Shown: positions 26,500 to 36,022, counted from the first letter of the stretch. The stretch is 45,331 nucleotides of DNA from an uncultured Lachnospiraceae bacterium (GCA_947175435.1 CAMWMS010000002.1:1-45331); one strand, 5' to 3'. Made by a program: numbers and translations. Notes: generated by a model not told the origin, from the sequence alone.

Positions 26500-27435
26500 T
26501 TATAAATTCTTTTCAAATAAATTACCTGAACTATCAATAATATAAATCTGCTTCTCATTAATAAAAGTATAATCAAGTAAAGAGTCACAAGGAATTTCGC
26601 TGTCCAACGTCCAGCTTTTGCCAGCGTTATCTGTTACAAAAAGTTCATAGACAGCATTTTCCCTTACCACTTTTAGTATAATTATCCCATTTTGTTTATT
26701 ATTACCATAAAACACAGGAATGTACCCATCTACATATTTCACATCTTCTGTTCTGGGAAATATCTCTACAGTTTCCCATGTTTCAGCTCCATCGGTTGTT
26801 TGATATAGATAGCTGTCAGTACCATGATAGGTCACAGCTATATTTATTGTTTCATTGTCGATCACAGTAATTCCTTGTGGATACCCTGAAATCGTATTTG
26901 TTAATTCTCCCGTAAATGAAAATGTCTGTCCACCATCATCGGTAAAAAACAAAAGCTTTGTCATCTGACCGAGTGCCGGGGTAGAACAGTATAAAAGGTA
27001 TCCATCCCTATCATTTGCAAAACTGATAAATATGCTGCCGGCATCACAGTTTTCAGAATAATCACCATATTTTATTAGTGTCTGATTCCAATTGTTACCG
27101 CCATTTCTTGTATATTCGACTATTAGATGCTCATTGTCTGATGAAAAGTAAGTTACATATGCGAGCTGTTCATTTATAAATGCGGCCTTTGCATATCCAT
27201 CCGTAAAGCTATTTACATTCTCTAAAATCTTAACTGGTTTAAAGTTCTCTAAACCATTTTGGGTAAAAAGAATTTCGTTCTCAAAAGATAATCCCCATGC
27301 GCTTTTCGCAGTGCACATATAAAGTTGTTTTAATTTATATGGACACTCGATTGATTTATAATCTCTATTATTACAAGATACTAATAAAAGGCCACAATAG
27401 AGTATGAGTAAAATTTTAAATTTGTTTGCTATCAT
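26500..27435 (-). CDS. Secreted lipoprotein with Asp-box (BNR/Ycf48-like) repeats
   Basis: The 311-residue protein has a lipoprotein signal (LLILYCGLLLVSC, lipid Cys at about 21) and then a beta-propeller suggested by four Asp-box motifs: TRNGGNNW, TDDGGQTF, TTDGAETW and TDNAGKSW. Similar proteins include sialidase-like and Ycf48-like propellers, but the sialidase active-site Arg triad is not evident, so binding rather than catalysis is likely. The start at 27435 is chosen because AAGGAAAA lies upstream; longer frames have no ribosome site. It is attached to the outer face of the membrane. Confidence 0.72.
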   Translation of the reverse strand: MIANKFKILLILYCGLLLVSCNNRDYKSIECPYKLKQLYMCTAKSAWGLSFENEILFTQNGLENFKPVKILENVNSFTDGYAKAAFINEQLAYVTYFSSDNEHLIVEYTRNGGNNWNQTLIKYGDYSENCDAGSIFISFANDRDGYLLYCSTPALGQMTKLLFFTDDGGQTFSFTGELTNTISGYPQGITVIDNETINIAVTYHGTDSYLYQTTDGAETWETVEIFPRTEDVKYVDGYIPVFYGNNKQNGIIILKVVRENAVYELFVTDNAGKSWTLDSEIPCDSLLDYTFINEKQIYIIDSSGNLFEKNL

Positions 27436-27467
27436 CTTAAATTTTCCTTGTGTAATCATAGTATATC

Positions 27468-27659
27468 CTAAGCTCTGCCCATCTTTATCGCTGTTGCCCA
27501 ACTATCTAATGCTTCTGTTTCAAGCGATTCCCTGTCAATTCTGCTAACGGTATGAATACAAAGTTCCAAGAATCGTTTAAGACACATCTTATTCTCATAA
27601 TGTATGAAAATGTGGGGATACAAGCACTCTATCGTTTCCATATTCTTTTCGTTCTCCAC
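27468..27659 (-). pseudogene. Short fragment, possible tail of the decayed HTH gene
   Basis: A 63-codon frame with GTG start (ECLYPHIFIHYENK, LELCIHTVSRI). It begins only 15 bp past the stop of the upstream decayed gene and ends just before the lipoprotein gene. I do not recognise it; it may be a frameshifted remainder of the HTH protein's C-terminus, or non-coding. Confidence 0.3.
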
Positions 27660-27674
27660 CCTGAGCTCGTTTCT

Positions 27675-28287
27675 CTAATTTTCATATATAACCAGTCCAT
27701 ATCCGACGAGCTGCTGATCAAACCGATGGATTTCATTGCTGAGCAGCCGGTAGCCGTCATACAGAGCCTCTTTGCATGCGTCTTCAACGCTTACTTTATC
27801 CGCCGACGGCTTGATCAGAATAAGCCTTATTTTCTTCTTATACCAACCCGCAAAGCTATGGAGCTGCTTAAAAGACATCACGGAATTCTTATCATCATCA
27901 CCATCCAAAAAGGAGATCCCTTTCAACACCTTTCCGTTATGTGAAAAACCTGATGCAAGTATTATATCTTCGTATTCTTTCGGCTCAACGACTACTGGAT
28001 ATCCTGTTAATATATTTTCCGTTGCCAAATGCATCAGCGTCTCGGCGTTGTACTGCTCGCTGTCGAAAACTTCACAGGATAATCCGTATACTGCCAAGCA
28101 ATTTTTCTCAAATATTTCCTCTCCGCAGGAATAGCCAAATAGAGACTTCCGGCATAGTATGCCCATTCTCCCACTTGCTGACAGCCTGTGGACTCACCGA
28201 AAGCCGCTGCCTTAATTCCTCCTGTGTTATGCCTCTGCTCTTTCTCAAAAGAGCAATCTGTTTGCCTGCTCTGTGATTGTCAAACAA
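27675..28287 (-). pseudogene. Frameshifted HTH (XRE) regulator with C-terminal domain
   Basis: The first frame holds a complete XRE helix-turn-helix (AGKQIALLRKSRGITQEELR, LSVSPQAVSKWENGHTMPEV), likely from TTG 28287 behind AGGAAAGG, and stops at 28108. The C-terminal domain continues in a second frame from about 28150 (LFGYSCGEEIFEKN ... GYGLVIYEN) down to 27675. HTH proteins normally run on from MPEVS into a sub-domain that is missing here, so a deletion plus a frameshift is the simplest reading. The C-terminal part resembles sensor domains of larger XRE regulators. Not functional as one protein unless the sequence is in error. Confidence 0.55.
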
Positions 28288-28441
28288 AATTTTAACGTCC
28301 TTTCCTCTACATTCTTTTGCGATGAGAGTTTCCAATTTACCCTTCTTCGTATCGCCTTTTCTGAGTTTATTATGCCATCGCAGAATAGATAAATCCATAA
28401 AGCAGACGTTAACCGGCGCGAAACGAAACTTAACTTAAAGT

Positions 28442-29689
28442 TTATACTCGATGCAACATTGTTATTACCTCACAATGCCCCGTATACGGAAACATATCCA
28501 CCGGCGTAATCTCCGCCACCCGATATTCTCTCCCGCTTCTCTCACCCTTTCTTCTACCCGCATTTTTCTCCGCACCCTTACCGGTCAGATATTCCAGATC
28601 TCTCGCTAATGTCTCCGGATTGCAGGAAATATATACAATCCGCTCCGGACGGAGTTTACAAAGAGCATCCATGAATTCCTCCGTGCTCCCACTTCTGGGC
28701 GGATCCATAAAGACGACATCCACTTTTTCTCCCGCCTCCGCAAGCTGTACCATGAATTTTCCCGCATCGTTTTGATAGAAATTAACATTCCTGATACCGT
28801 TGATCTTCACATTAGTCACAGCGTCCCTCACCGCCGCCTGATTCAGCTCTACGCCGATCACCTTCTTAGCCTGCTTTGCTGCGGCAAGCCCGATCGTACC
28901 GATACCGCAATATGCGTCGATCACAGTCTCACATCCTGTCAATGCGGCATACTCTATTGCCTTATCATACAATTTCTGTGTCTGCACCGCATTGACCTGA
29001 TAGAATGACTGTGAAGAAATGCGAAAAGTTCTGCCGCACAGTTCATCCTCGATATATCCCTTACCATAAAGCACCTGTTCTTTGTCTCCCAAAACCATGC
29101 TTGTCCTTTTATTGTTGACATTCAGAACAATGGTAGTGATTTCCGAATGTAGTTTACATAACGCATTTACAAAATTCTTTTTAGATGGCAATACGGGCGA
29201 ACCCAGTACCAAAACCACCATAATCTGTCCTGTAGCATGCCCCACACGAACCAGCACATGCCGCAGCAGCCCATAGCCCGTGTCCTCATCATATGTCTTG
29301 ATTTTAAAAGATTTCGCCAGCTCCCTGACGGACACGATGATCTCATCCGCTTTGCGGTCTTCCAGAAGACAACTATCCACAGGTATCACTTCATGAGTGC
29401 CCTCGCGGTAGATCCCCGACACGATACCTTTTCCCTTCTGAAAATCAAAAACGGCATGCACCTTATTACGATAGTGTTCCGGTTGTTCCATGCCGATGAT
29501 CTCTCCAACCTTACCATATTTATTCAGAAGAAGTTCCACCTGCTTCTGTTTCTTTTTGAGTTGCTCCTTATAGGGCACGTCGATATACTGACACCCGCCG
29601 CATTTTCCGGCCACAGCGCAGAGCCGTCCGCCCGTACCTTTATCCGATTTCTTATTAACCACGCTTTTTCTCTTCGTATTATACTCCAT
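28442..29689 (-). CDS. rlmD: 23S rRNA (uracil-5)-methyltransferase RlmD-like
   Basis: The 415-residue enzyme has the Fe-S cysteines C24, C30, C33 and C107 (CAVAGKCGGC, VDSCLLED), the SAM-binding motif DAYCGIGTIGLAAA, the FMDPPRSG motif and the catalytic YISCNPETLARD. This is the RlmD/RumA/TrmA superfamily, which methylates U in rRNA (or tRNA). It lacks the N-terminal TRAM domain of E. coli RlmD, as many clostridial members do; an RlmCD type that modifies two positions is possible. ATG at 29689 is retained. Confidence 0.85.
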   Translation of the reverse strand: MEYNTKRKSVVNKKSDKGTGGRLCAVAGKCGGCQYIDVPYKEQLKKKQKQVELLLNKYGKVGEIIGMEQPEHYRNKVHAVFDFQKGKGIVSGIYREGTHEVIPVDSCLLEDRKADEIIVSVRELAKSFKIKTYDEDTGYGLLRHVLVRVGHATGQIMVVLVLGSPVLPSKKNFVNALCKLHSEITTIVLNVNNKRTSMVLGDKEQVLYGKGYIEDELCGRTFRISSQSFYQVNAVQTQKLYDKAIEYAALTGCETVIDAYCGIGTIGLAAAKQAKKVIGVELNQAAVRDAVTNVKINGIRNVNFYQNDAGKFMVQLAEAGEKVDVVFMDPPRSGSTEEFMDALCKLRPERIVYISCNPETLARDLEYLTGKGAEKNAGRRKGERSGREYRVAEITPVDMFPYTGHCEVITMLHRV

Positions 29690-29718
29690 TTATCTCTACC
29701 ATCCTTATCCTGGCAAAA

Positions 29719-29743
29719 ACTTCCTTTGCACGGGTCTGCGCAT
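29719..29743. repeat. 25-nt repeat, copy 1 (second copy 38049-38073)
   Basis: Identical to 38049-38073 over 25 bases (begins ACTTCCTTTGCACGG), and with one mismatch over 33 bases. Read on the reverse strand it immediately follows a terminator's T-run and lies just ahead of the next gene, as does the other copy. Confidence 0.75.
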
Positions 29744-29773
29744 CAAAAAAGCTCCAAGATCTCTCTCAGAGCT
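29744..29773 (-). terminator. Terminator after the 92-aa gene
   Basis: AGCTC (29750-29754) and GAGCT (29769-29773) form a stem; on the reverse strand six T follow (29750-29745). Modest stem, but location between two genes fits. Confidence 0.5.
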
Positions 29774-29820
29774 ATTCTATCATATATTCTTCTCGCGCGG
29801 AACCATATCCCGGCACCTCA

Positions 29821-30099
29821 TCACACTGCCTCGGCTCCCAACATCACGCATTCGATTCCTTCCACAAGATCACGTGCAAGCACACAATCGGCCTCATTAA
29901 TCCGAATCGTAAACACATTTTTCTCAGCCGTCTCGCCGAAAAACCGCTGCCACAATTTCTTTTCCTGCCATTCCACAAAAAAAGAAATCCGATTCGTCAC
30001 AAGCAGTTTTTCCAATTTATCCTTGCTTTCCATGCTGTACACCTTACAGAATGGAATTTCATGATTAAAAAATAGCGCGTTAAAATTGATTGGTTCCAC
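29821..30099 (-). CDS. Small conserved hypothetical protein (92 aa)
   Basis: The 92-residue protein (EPINFNALFFNHEIPFCKVY, LVTNRISFFVEWQEKKLW, FTIRINEADCVLARDLVEGI) is compact with alternating strands and helices and has no membrane segment. It starts with GTG; GGGGGTGG lies 5 nt before it. No domain name recognised. Followed by a terminator and then rlmD on the same strand. Confidence 0.6.
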   Translation of the reverse strand: MEPINFNALFFNHEIPFCKVYSMESKDKLEKLLVTNRISFFVEWQEKKLWQRFFGETAEKNVFTIRINEADCVLARDLVEGIECVMLGAEAV

Positions 30100-30280
30100 A
30101 ATACCACCCCCATAAAACTAATTTTCCGTCTGATTTGTCTTCCGTTTCTCTTTTAGCTTTATGTCAACTTGTACATTTATTATACACTATTTATTGTGGA
30201 AAAATCAAGAATTTCTGTCTTTTTCTACAAATTGCATAAAATTTTATGTAAATCTTGTGTACTATGTTCGCCTTTTTCAG

Positions 30281-30589
30281 TCAATATGCGAGTTCCGTCC
30301 AAGGGCGGTTCCTCTTTTCCAGCCAATAATCCCTGCGGCTTTCATATTGTTCATTAAGCCAGTCCGCGGCTTGTTCAACCCCTTCTTCGGTAAGAGGCAC
30401 TTCCATTGACTCTCTGAGATGTTCCGGCGTACGCAGCATATTAAGCGGTTCTGGCCAAATCGTCACTCTGATTACGTCATCCTCTCCGCTCCTTACTTTC
30501 TTAAGCATATAACGCATGCCTTCCATGCTGCCGGAGTATTCTTCTTTCTTTATGTAGTTGAGCGGATGAAATGTTTCTTTGTCTATCAT
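30281..30589 (-). CDS. Small conserved hypothetical protein (102 aa)
   Basis: The 102-residue acidic protein (MIDKETFHPLNYIKKEEYSG, MRYMLKKVRSGEDDVIRVTI, EGVEQAADWLNEQYESRRDY) is soluble with no recognised motif. A ribosome site AGGGGATT precedes the ATG. It seems to stand alone. About 180 bases upstream of the 92-aa gene (30100-30280) contain only AT-rich promoter-like sequence. Confidence 0.6.
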   Translation of the reverse strand: MIDKETFHPLNYIKKEEYSGSMEGMRYMLKKVRSGEDDVIRVTIWPEPLNMLRTPEHLRESMEVPLTEEGVEQAADWLNEQYESRRDYWLEKRNRPWTELAY

Positions 30590-30715
30590 GGAGAATCCCC
30601 TATATCCCAGCTCTTTTCAAACAGTATAGCACAACAACTGTGGCAAAGTCCATACTTCCCTGTTACCCAGGCGTATTGGGACTCACACCCGTTAGAGTAC
30701 CCCATGGTGCGCAAA

Positions 30716-30753
30716 CCGTAAAAAGGCACCCGATTCTATGGAACCGGATGCCT
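30716..30753 (-). terminator. Strong terminator after the second MCP
   Basis: On the reverse strand GGCATCCGGTTC, loop CATA, GAATCGGGTGCC form a 12-bp stem with two wobble pairs, then TTTTT. It closes the MCP transcript, 120 bp past the stop codon. Confidence 0.8.
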
Positions 30754-30875
30754 TTCTGCAAACTCTTTCTACATCGTTTCTAAAGCAATAAATGATTTCT
30801 TCACAATTTGAAAATCGAATATATGCTGTATATGATTACCTATGTACTGTAAATAAGTTGTTCTAAATAATACCA

Positions 30876-32567
30876 TTAATATTTTAACCTGAATTGTCCT
30901 ACCAACTCTTCCAAATTGGTGGACTGTGCAGATAACTCCTGGCTTGTTGCCGAAGTTTCCTGCGCCGATGCAGAATTGTTCTGTATTACGTTTGCAATCT
31001 GCTCTACAGCCAGCTCTAACTGTTTCATGGAATCTGCCTGTGCATCAGACAAGGTGCTGATTTCCTTTGTAGAATTTGCCAGCATTGAAATACCGTTGAT
31101 AACAGATTCGATCGCCGCCGTTGTTTTTCCCGTTATCTCATTACCAAGCTCAATCTCTTTGAGCGAGTTTTCAATCAGGTCCTTTGTCTTTACTGCTGAA
31201 GCAGCACTGTCTGTCGCCAGCTTACCGATCTGATCTGCCACAACTGCAAAACCTCTGCCGGCTTCACCTGCTCTTGCAGCCTCGATGGAAGCATTCAGTG
31301 ACAGCAGATTCGTCTGGGATGCGATATCTTCAATATCACCGATGATATTGGCAATTGCCTTGGATGTTTCGTTAATCTTCTCCATCGCGCTATTCAACTG
31401 CTTAATATCCTCATTGCTCTTTTCAGCCTCTTCTCTAAAGCTTGCAGCATCCTTAGAAGACTGATTGGCTCTCGCTGTCGTCTCCACCACATTCTCTGTG
31501 ATATTCTGGATCGTAGCAGTCAGCTCCTCTACGGAAGCCGCCTGATCGGTCGCGCCTTCAGCCAATGTCTGTGAACTCTCAGCAAGCTGGGTTGCCCCTA
31601 ATGCCACCTGCTGCGATGATTCACTGATATTCTGAAGTGTATCGCTCAATCTGTCAGTAATTGTTGTAACGGAGCTGCCCAGAATCTCGAAGTCACCGCG
31701 GAACTCACTCACATTTGCAGTGATATTGAAATCTCCGCCTGCCACTTCATCAAGCGCTATCTCCAGTTCACTGATACACTGCTTGAGCATGGTAATCGCT
31801 TCATTAAAGGACTCCGTCATATCACCGATCTCATCATTATGCACTTTATGGATATCAATATCCAGATTTCCTTTAGCAAGCTCCGCCGTTGCATTCATTA
31901 CACTATTGATAGGCTCTACAAACAGACCCGTTACAAATTTTGCAAGCTTCATCGATACAACTACAGCTACTACTGTAACAACCAAAATAAGCACTATCAT
32001 GAGATATGTATTCCGCGAAAGTTTGCTGGAGGTTGCATCACCCATCTGAACATTTAAATCCATCAGGCCTTCTGCCGTTGTCTGAAGCTCTGTTAATATA
32101 GGTTTCACCGTGTTGGTCATATACGCTACCGCTTCGTCATTGCGGTTATCCAACGCCATCTCTCTCAGCTCCTCAGTCACCGTAAGGTATTGCGGCAGAA
32201 GCTCGGTGATACGTGACGTATATTCCGATTCCGCTTTTGTGGTACAGTTTACCAACATTTCTTCGTATCTCACTTGCATTTTGTCCCTTGCGTCTGCCTC
32301 CTCCGCACTCAACGACTGCAGAGTTGCCTCATCCGATACCAGGATCATCTGCCTTAATATGGCCGGCATCTTATTCAAATAAGTATTGAACATACCGATG
32401 TCACCCTGTGAAAACCCGTTTGCTACCAATGCCTGGCTGTAACTGTAATTCGTGTAGAGCAGCGTCAAAAGACCTAAAAGCCCTGAAATACTGGCAATAC
32501 ACACTACCAGCGTAAAGCAGTACGATAATTTTTTCTGTACTTTCATTTCTTTTACTTTATCAAGCAT
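30876..32567 (-). CDS. Methyl-accepting chemotaxis protein with four-helix-type sensor
   Basis: The 563-residue receptor has a first membrane helix (about 16-40), an extracellular helical sensor of about 150 residues (likely 4HB_MCP type), a second membrane helix (about 186-206), a HAMP linker ([20 protein letters not shown]) and a long signalling coiled coil with the conserved tip [36 protein letters not shown] precedes the start and a sigma-A promoter lies upstream. Ligand unknown. No che gene nearby; it must use the cell's general chemotaxis array. Confidence 0.92.
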   Translation of the reverse strand: MLDKVKEMKVQKKLSYCFTLVVCIASISGLLGLLTLLYTNYSYSQALVANGFSQGDIGMFNTYLNKMPAILRQMILVSDEATLQSLSAEEADARDKMQVRYEEMLVNCTTKAESEYTSRITELLPQYLTVTEELREMALDNRNDEAVAYMTNTVKPILTELQTTAEGLMDLNVQMGDATSSKLSRNTYLMIVLILVVTVVAVVVSMKLAKFVTGLFVEPINSVMNATAELAKGNLDIDIHKVHNDEIGDMTESFNEAITMLKQCISELEIALDEVAGGDFNITANVSEFRGDFEILGSSVTTITDRLSDTLQNISESSQQVALGATQLAESSQTLAEGATDQAASVEELTATIQNITENVVETTARANQSSKDAASFREEAEKSNEDIKQLNSAMEKINETSKAIANIIGDIEDIASQTNLLSLNASIEAARAGEAGRGFAVVADQIGKLATDSAASAVKTKDLIENSLKEIELGNEITGKTTAAIESVINGISMLANSTKEISTLSDAQADSMKQLELAVEQIANVIQNNSASAQETSATSQELSAQSTNLEELVGQFRLKY

Positions 32568-32628
32568 AATTTTATCTCCTTCGCTAATAAATAAAGCATA
32601 TTTTTTTCTCTTTATTTACAGCCTGCTC

Positions 32629-32656
32629 TATGTACAGCATAATATTCAAATGTCAA
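32629..32656 (-). promoter_or_regulatory. Putative promoter of the second MCP
   Basis: Reverse strand TTGACA (32656-32651), 16-nt spacer, TACATA (32634-32629), about 60 nt before the start codon. The rest of 32568-32840 holds no gene I can see. Confidence 0.5.
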
Positions 32657-32840
32657 GGTGCGGACTCTTTACAGCATAACGCTAAAATTATGCAGTAAGA
32701 GACAAAATGTACCAGAACATTATATCACTTCTTCATTTTAGATACAAGACCACAAAGCTGAGTTTTAGCAGCGTTTTAGCAGAATCGGCAAAATATACTG
32801 CGAATATGACCTCTTCAAGTATTTTATATCATATTTCGGA

Positions 32841-32875
32841 CATAAAAAAACCTCGAAAGCCCATACTTTCAAGGT
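32841..32875 (-). terminator. Terminator of the tRNA-Pro transcript
   Basis: On the reverse strand ACCTTGAAAG, a six-base loop TATGGG and CTTTCGAGGT form a 10-bp stem with one wobble pair followed by seven T, ten bases after the tRNA 3' end. Confidence 0.8.
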
Positions 32876-32885
32876 TTTTCCATTA

Positions 32886-32958
32886 TCGGAATGACAAGAC
32901 TTGAACTTGCGACCTCTACTTCCCTAAAGTAGCGCTCTACCACCTGAGCCACATCCCG
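32886..32958 (-). tRNA. tRNA-Pro (anticodon AGG)
   Basis: The 73-nt gene folds completely: acceptor CGGGATG/CATTCCG (one G-U pair), D-arm GCTC/GAGC with an eight-base loop containing GG, anticodon stem CTACT/AGTAG with loop TTAGGGA (anticodon AGG, G37 as usual for tRNA-Pro), five-base variable loop, T-arm GCAAG/CTTGT with loop TTCAAGT, discriminator A. CCA is not encoded. An A34 anticodon would need deamination to inosine to read CCC/CCA, or would read mainly CCU. The gene has its own promoter and terminator. Confidence 0.88.
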
Positions 32959-32970
32959 AAAGCAGTTATC

Positions 32971-32999
32971 ATTATACCTAATTCTTACAGAAAAAGCAA
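32971..32999 (-). promoter_or_regulatory. Promoter of tRNA-Pro
   Basis: Reverse strand TTGCTT (32999-32994), 17-nt spacer, perfect TATAAT (32976-32971), with the tRNA 5' end 12 nt after the -10. Confidence 0.7.
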
Positions 33000-33026
33000 G
33001 CCCAAATTCTTTTATTTTATACCATT

Positions 33027-34379
33027 TTATGCCTTCGCACTCTTCTGATCCATAAACAGCTCGAATTCCTCCTGCGGAATCGGTTTGGAGAAATAATACC
33101 CCTGCTGAATCTGGCAACCGATCTGCTTGAGATAATCGCTCTGTTCGGGCGTTTCCACACCCTCGCACAGCGAAGTAATGCTCAGCCTCTTCGCCATATC
33201 AACCACACAGGAGATAATGATCTTATCGCTTTCCTGAAGCATATCATCTTTCAGGAACACCTTGTCCAGCTTAATAATATCGATGGGCAGTCTGCTCAGC
33301 AGATTTAAAGATGAATATCCGGAACCGAAATCATCCATGGAAACTTTTGTTCCAAGTTTATGTAAACCTTTTACCAACTCCAATGCCTTTTCGGTATTAT
33401 CCAGATAAATACTTTCGGTCAGCTCAAATTCAATCAGTCCGGAGGGAATCTGATATTCCTCAAACAGTTCGCGCACATATTCCAGAATATGCATTTTGTT
33501 TAAATGGATACGCGACACATTCAATGAGATCGGCACAACGTTCTTTCCCGCCGCCATTCTGTCAGCCAGAAATTTGAATGTTTCCCGATAAACAAAATAA
33601 TCCACATCCACAACCTGTCCGCTCCGCTCAATCAGCGGTATGAACTCGTCCGGATATACAAATGTACCGTCCGGTTTCTGCCAGCGCACTAATGCCTCCG
33701 CTCCGATCAGCCGCAGTGTCTCCGTCTCGATCTTAGGCTGGTAATAGACTTTTAATTCATGATTGGCAATTGCCTTCGGCACGCGCGAGGTGATCTCCAC
33801 TTCCCGCTTGATTCCCTCCATCATGCTGTGGTCAAACAGCACACAGCAATCGCTGTCCATTTCCTTAGCAACTTTTCTTGCCAGATTGGCATTAGACACC
33901 GCCGTCTCCGCGTCCAGACTTCTGCTGTTCTTATCGATAATACTGATTCCGGTACAGAACTGAAGCCGGCTGTTGAGATACTTCTCTCTGAACTTAGCCT
34001 CCCACTCCAAATTTACTTTGTGAATAAGCTCCTTGAACTGCTCATTTGTTAAATTCTGACGCAGAACATTGGCCGCCACAAAATTATCCGAATAGACTCT
34101 GGCGCAGCAGATCAGCTGAACGCTTTTCTCGGTCATCTCCGCCACAAAGTCCCGAAGAAGCGCATCTCCTACCTGGTAGCCGTAAGTATCATTGATATAC
34201 TTAAAATGCTTGATATCGGTATATACAATCGATATCCGGTCATCTCCGATCTGCTCGATCGCCTTCTCCAGCTTCTCCAGAAACACCTCATATCTGTCCA
34301 GACCCGTCAGAGAATCTTTCATATGGATTCCCTCTGTCTGTGTCTCATTTTCATTTGTCTGTCTTATTAATGTATCCAT
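33027..34379 (-). CDS. GGDEF-EAL protein with degenerate GGDEF, likely c-di-GMP phosphodiesterase
   Basis: The 450-residue protein is cytoplasmic with no sensor domain. Residues about 22-180 are a GGDEF fold (VYTDIKHFKYINDTYG) whose signature is RVYSDNF (94-100) instead of RxGGDEF, so cyclase activity is not expected. Residues about 195-442 are an EAL domain with the catalytic set present: E228 (EAL), N287 (SLNVSR), E319 (ELTES), D349/D350 (MDDFGSGYSSL), K370 region and the CEGVET and QQGYYF motifs. It should degrade c-di-GMP. The changed GGDEF may bind GTP and regulate, as in other such proteins. Ribosome site AGAGGATG. Confidence 0.88.
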   Translation of the reverse strand: MDTLIRQTNENETQTEGIHMKDSLTGLDRYEVFLEKLEKAIEQIGDDRISIVYTDIKHFKYINDTYGYQVGDALLRDFVAEMTEKSVQLICCARVYSDNFVAANVLRQNLTNEQFKELIHKVNLEWEAKFREKYLNSRLQFCTGISIIDKNSRSLDAETAVSNANLARKVAKEMDSDCCVLFDHSMMEGIKREVEITSRVPKAIANHELKVYYQPKIETETLRLIGAEALVRWQKPDGTFVYPDEFIPLIERSGQVVDVDYFVYRETFKFLADRMAAGKNVVPISLNVSRIHLNKMHILEYVRELFEEYQIPSGLIEFELTESIYLDNTEKALELVKGLHKLGTKVSMDDFGSGYSSLNLLSRLPIDIIKLDKVFLKDDMLQESDKIIISCVVDMAKRLSITSLCEGVETPEQSDYLKQIGCQIQQGYYFSKPIPQEEFELFMDQKSAKA

Positions 34380-34435
34380 CCGTTCATCCTCTAGTACTTG
34401 CCGCAGCCCTGTAGATATTTTTTTCCTTTATAAAC

Positions 34436-34465
34436 ATACTACGATGCTCCCGCATCTGCTGTCAA
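34436..34465 (-). promoter_or_regulatory. Putative promoter of the GGDEF-EAL gene
   Basis: Reverse strand TTGACA (34465-34460), 18-nt spacer, TAGTAT (34441-34436), about 57 nt before the start at 34379. Confidence 0.5.
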
Positions 34466-34501
34466 CTCATGAAGTATGCATTTCTCATGAAAAAGGAACT
34501 A

Positions 34502-36022
34502 TTAACATTTGTGTGCAAGGACAGCCTGCAAATATTCCCACATACGCTGTACAGAAGCAATATCAAGGCTCTCCTGTGCCGTATGCACATCCGCCATATC
34601 CGGACCGATCGATACGCAGTCAAGATTCGGAATCTTAGATGCCAGTATCCCGCATTCCACACCTGCGTGAATCGCCTCCAGGACAGGTTTCTTTCCATAC
34701 ATCTCCACATAGATCCCCACTATGATATCACGGAGCGGAGATTCTGTACGATATGCCCAGCCCGTGTAGGTATTCCTGACTTCCGCCACTGCTCCCGTCT
34801 CTCTCGCAATCTCCTGCATCTGACGGCACAGTGCCTCTCTATCCTCATCCACGGAGCTTCTGACCGCATAAGACAGCTTAAGCGCTCCCTGTTCCAACGT
34901 GGCAACACCCAGATTCAGGGAAGTCTGCACCAGCCCTTCCAGATCACGGCTCATGGCAATCACGCCGTTTGGCAAATTACACAGGCAGGTAAGCGCCTGC
35001 ATAGTGGAAGCCGCATCATGGGGCTTCATCTCTCTCCCTGCTTCACTGCCTTCCTTCCCGCCTAAAATCTCCTGCTGATTTACAGCGTTGCAGGAAACCG
35101 CAAATGCCGGATCTTTATCCCCCAGCTCCTGCTTAATTCTGCCGGCTTCCTCCTGCGCATAGGCAATTGCTGCTTCCGAACAAGTTATGTCAACCGAAAT
35201 TGTTGCTTCCGCTTCCCGTGGAATCGCATTATCCGCCAATCCGCCATGCATGGTAACCAGACCAATAGTAAACCGCTCCGACATTCCCTTAAGAATCCGT
35301 CCTAACAGACAGTTGGCATTGCCTCTTCCCTTATTGATCTCAATCCCGGAATGCCCGCCCAGCAATCCCGTAATCTTCACCTGTAGTAATTGCCGATCCT
35401 GTCCTGTCGCACTCTGCTGCGCCGCCTCTTCTGCCTTATCCTCCTGCAGCGGTATACTCACATCCACTCTGGCACCGCCCGCGCAGCTTGTGATGACAAC
35501 GCCCTCTTCCTCCTGATCCAGATTGATCAGCCGCTTGCCTCGTAGCATGGATAGATCGATCCCTTTTGCACCCTCCATACCGGTCTCCTCATCCACCGTC
35601 AGAATCACTTCCAGACGCGGGTGGCTGATGTTGTCGGCCTCCAGAAGCGCAAGTGCATAGGCGACCGCAATACCGTCATCTCCGCCCAGACTCGTTCCCT
35701 GCGCATGGATTCTGCCGTTCTCTACGCACAGCCTTAAAGGGTCCTTCGTCATATCAATATCACAGTCGGGCGCGCTGACCACAACCATATCCATATGCCC
35801 CTGCAATATATAGGGCTCCTCCTGCTCGTATCCCGTCGTTGCCTCCTTAATAATAATAATATTAAACAGCTCGTCCTGTATACATTCCAACCCTCTGTCT
35901 GCAGCAAATTTTTTCAGATAATCACTGATCTGCTTTACATTGCCAGACCCATGCGGAATCCGGCTGATCTCCTCGAAATAATGAAATACCCTCTGCGGTT
36001 CTAATCCATCCAAAACTCCCAT
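34502..36022 (-). CDS. pepD: Aminoacyl-histidine dipeptidase (PepD, M20)
   Basis: The 506-residue zinc peptidase has M20 motifs: ILQGHMDMVV (metal His), GTSLGGDDGIAVAY (bridging Asp), LTVDEETGMEGA (catalytic Glu and metal Glu) and a distal EAIHAGVECGIL. The opening LEPQRVFHYFEEISRIPHGS is typical of PepD-type dipeptidases (Xaa-His and other dipeptides), which digest peptides in the cytoplasm. ATG at 36022 has GGAGGATAAC upstream; the longer frame begins with TTG at 36037 and covers that site. Confidence 0.9.
   Translation of the reverse strand: MGVLDGLEPQRVFHYFEEISRIPHGSGNVKQISDYLKKFAADRGLECIQDELFNIIIIKEATTGYEQEEPYILQGHMDMVVVSAPDCDIDMTKDPLRLCVENGRIHAQGTSLGGDDGIAVAYALALLEADNISHPRLEVILTVDEETGMEGAKGIDLSMLRGKRLINLDQEEEGVVITSCAGGARVDVSIPLQEDKAEEAAQQSATGQDRQLLQVKITGLLGGHSGIEINKGRGNANCLLGRILKGMSERFTIGLVTMHGGLADNAIPREAEATISVDITCSEAAIAYAQEEAGRIKQELGDKDPAFAVSCNAVNQQEILGGKEGSEAGREMKPHDAASTMQALTCLCNLPNGVIAMSRDLEGLVQTSLNLGVATLEQGALKLSYAVRSSVDEDREALCRQMQEIARETGAVAEVRNTYTGWAYRTESPLRDIIVGIYVEMYGKKPVLEAIHAGVECGILASKIPNLDCVSIGPDMADVHTAQESLDIASVQRMWEYLQAVLAHKC

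Noticed and set aside
29237-30064. 275-codon forward open frame
   Set aside because: Runs antisense through rlmD and the 92-aa gene and resembles neither; shadow.
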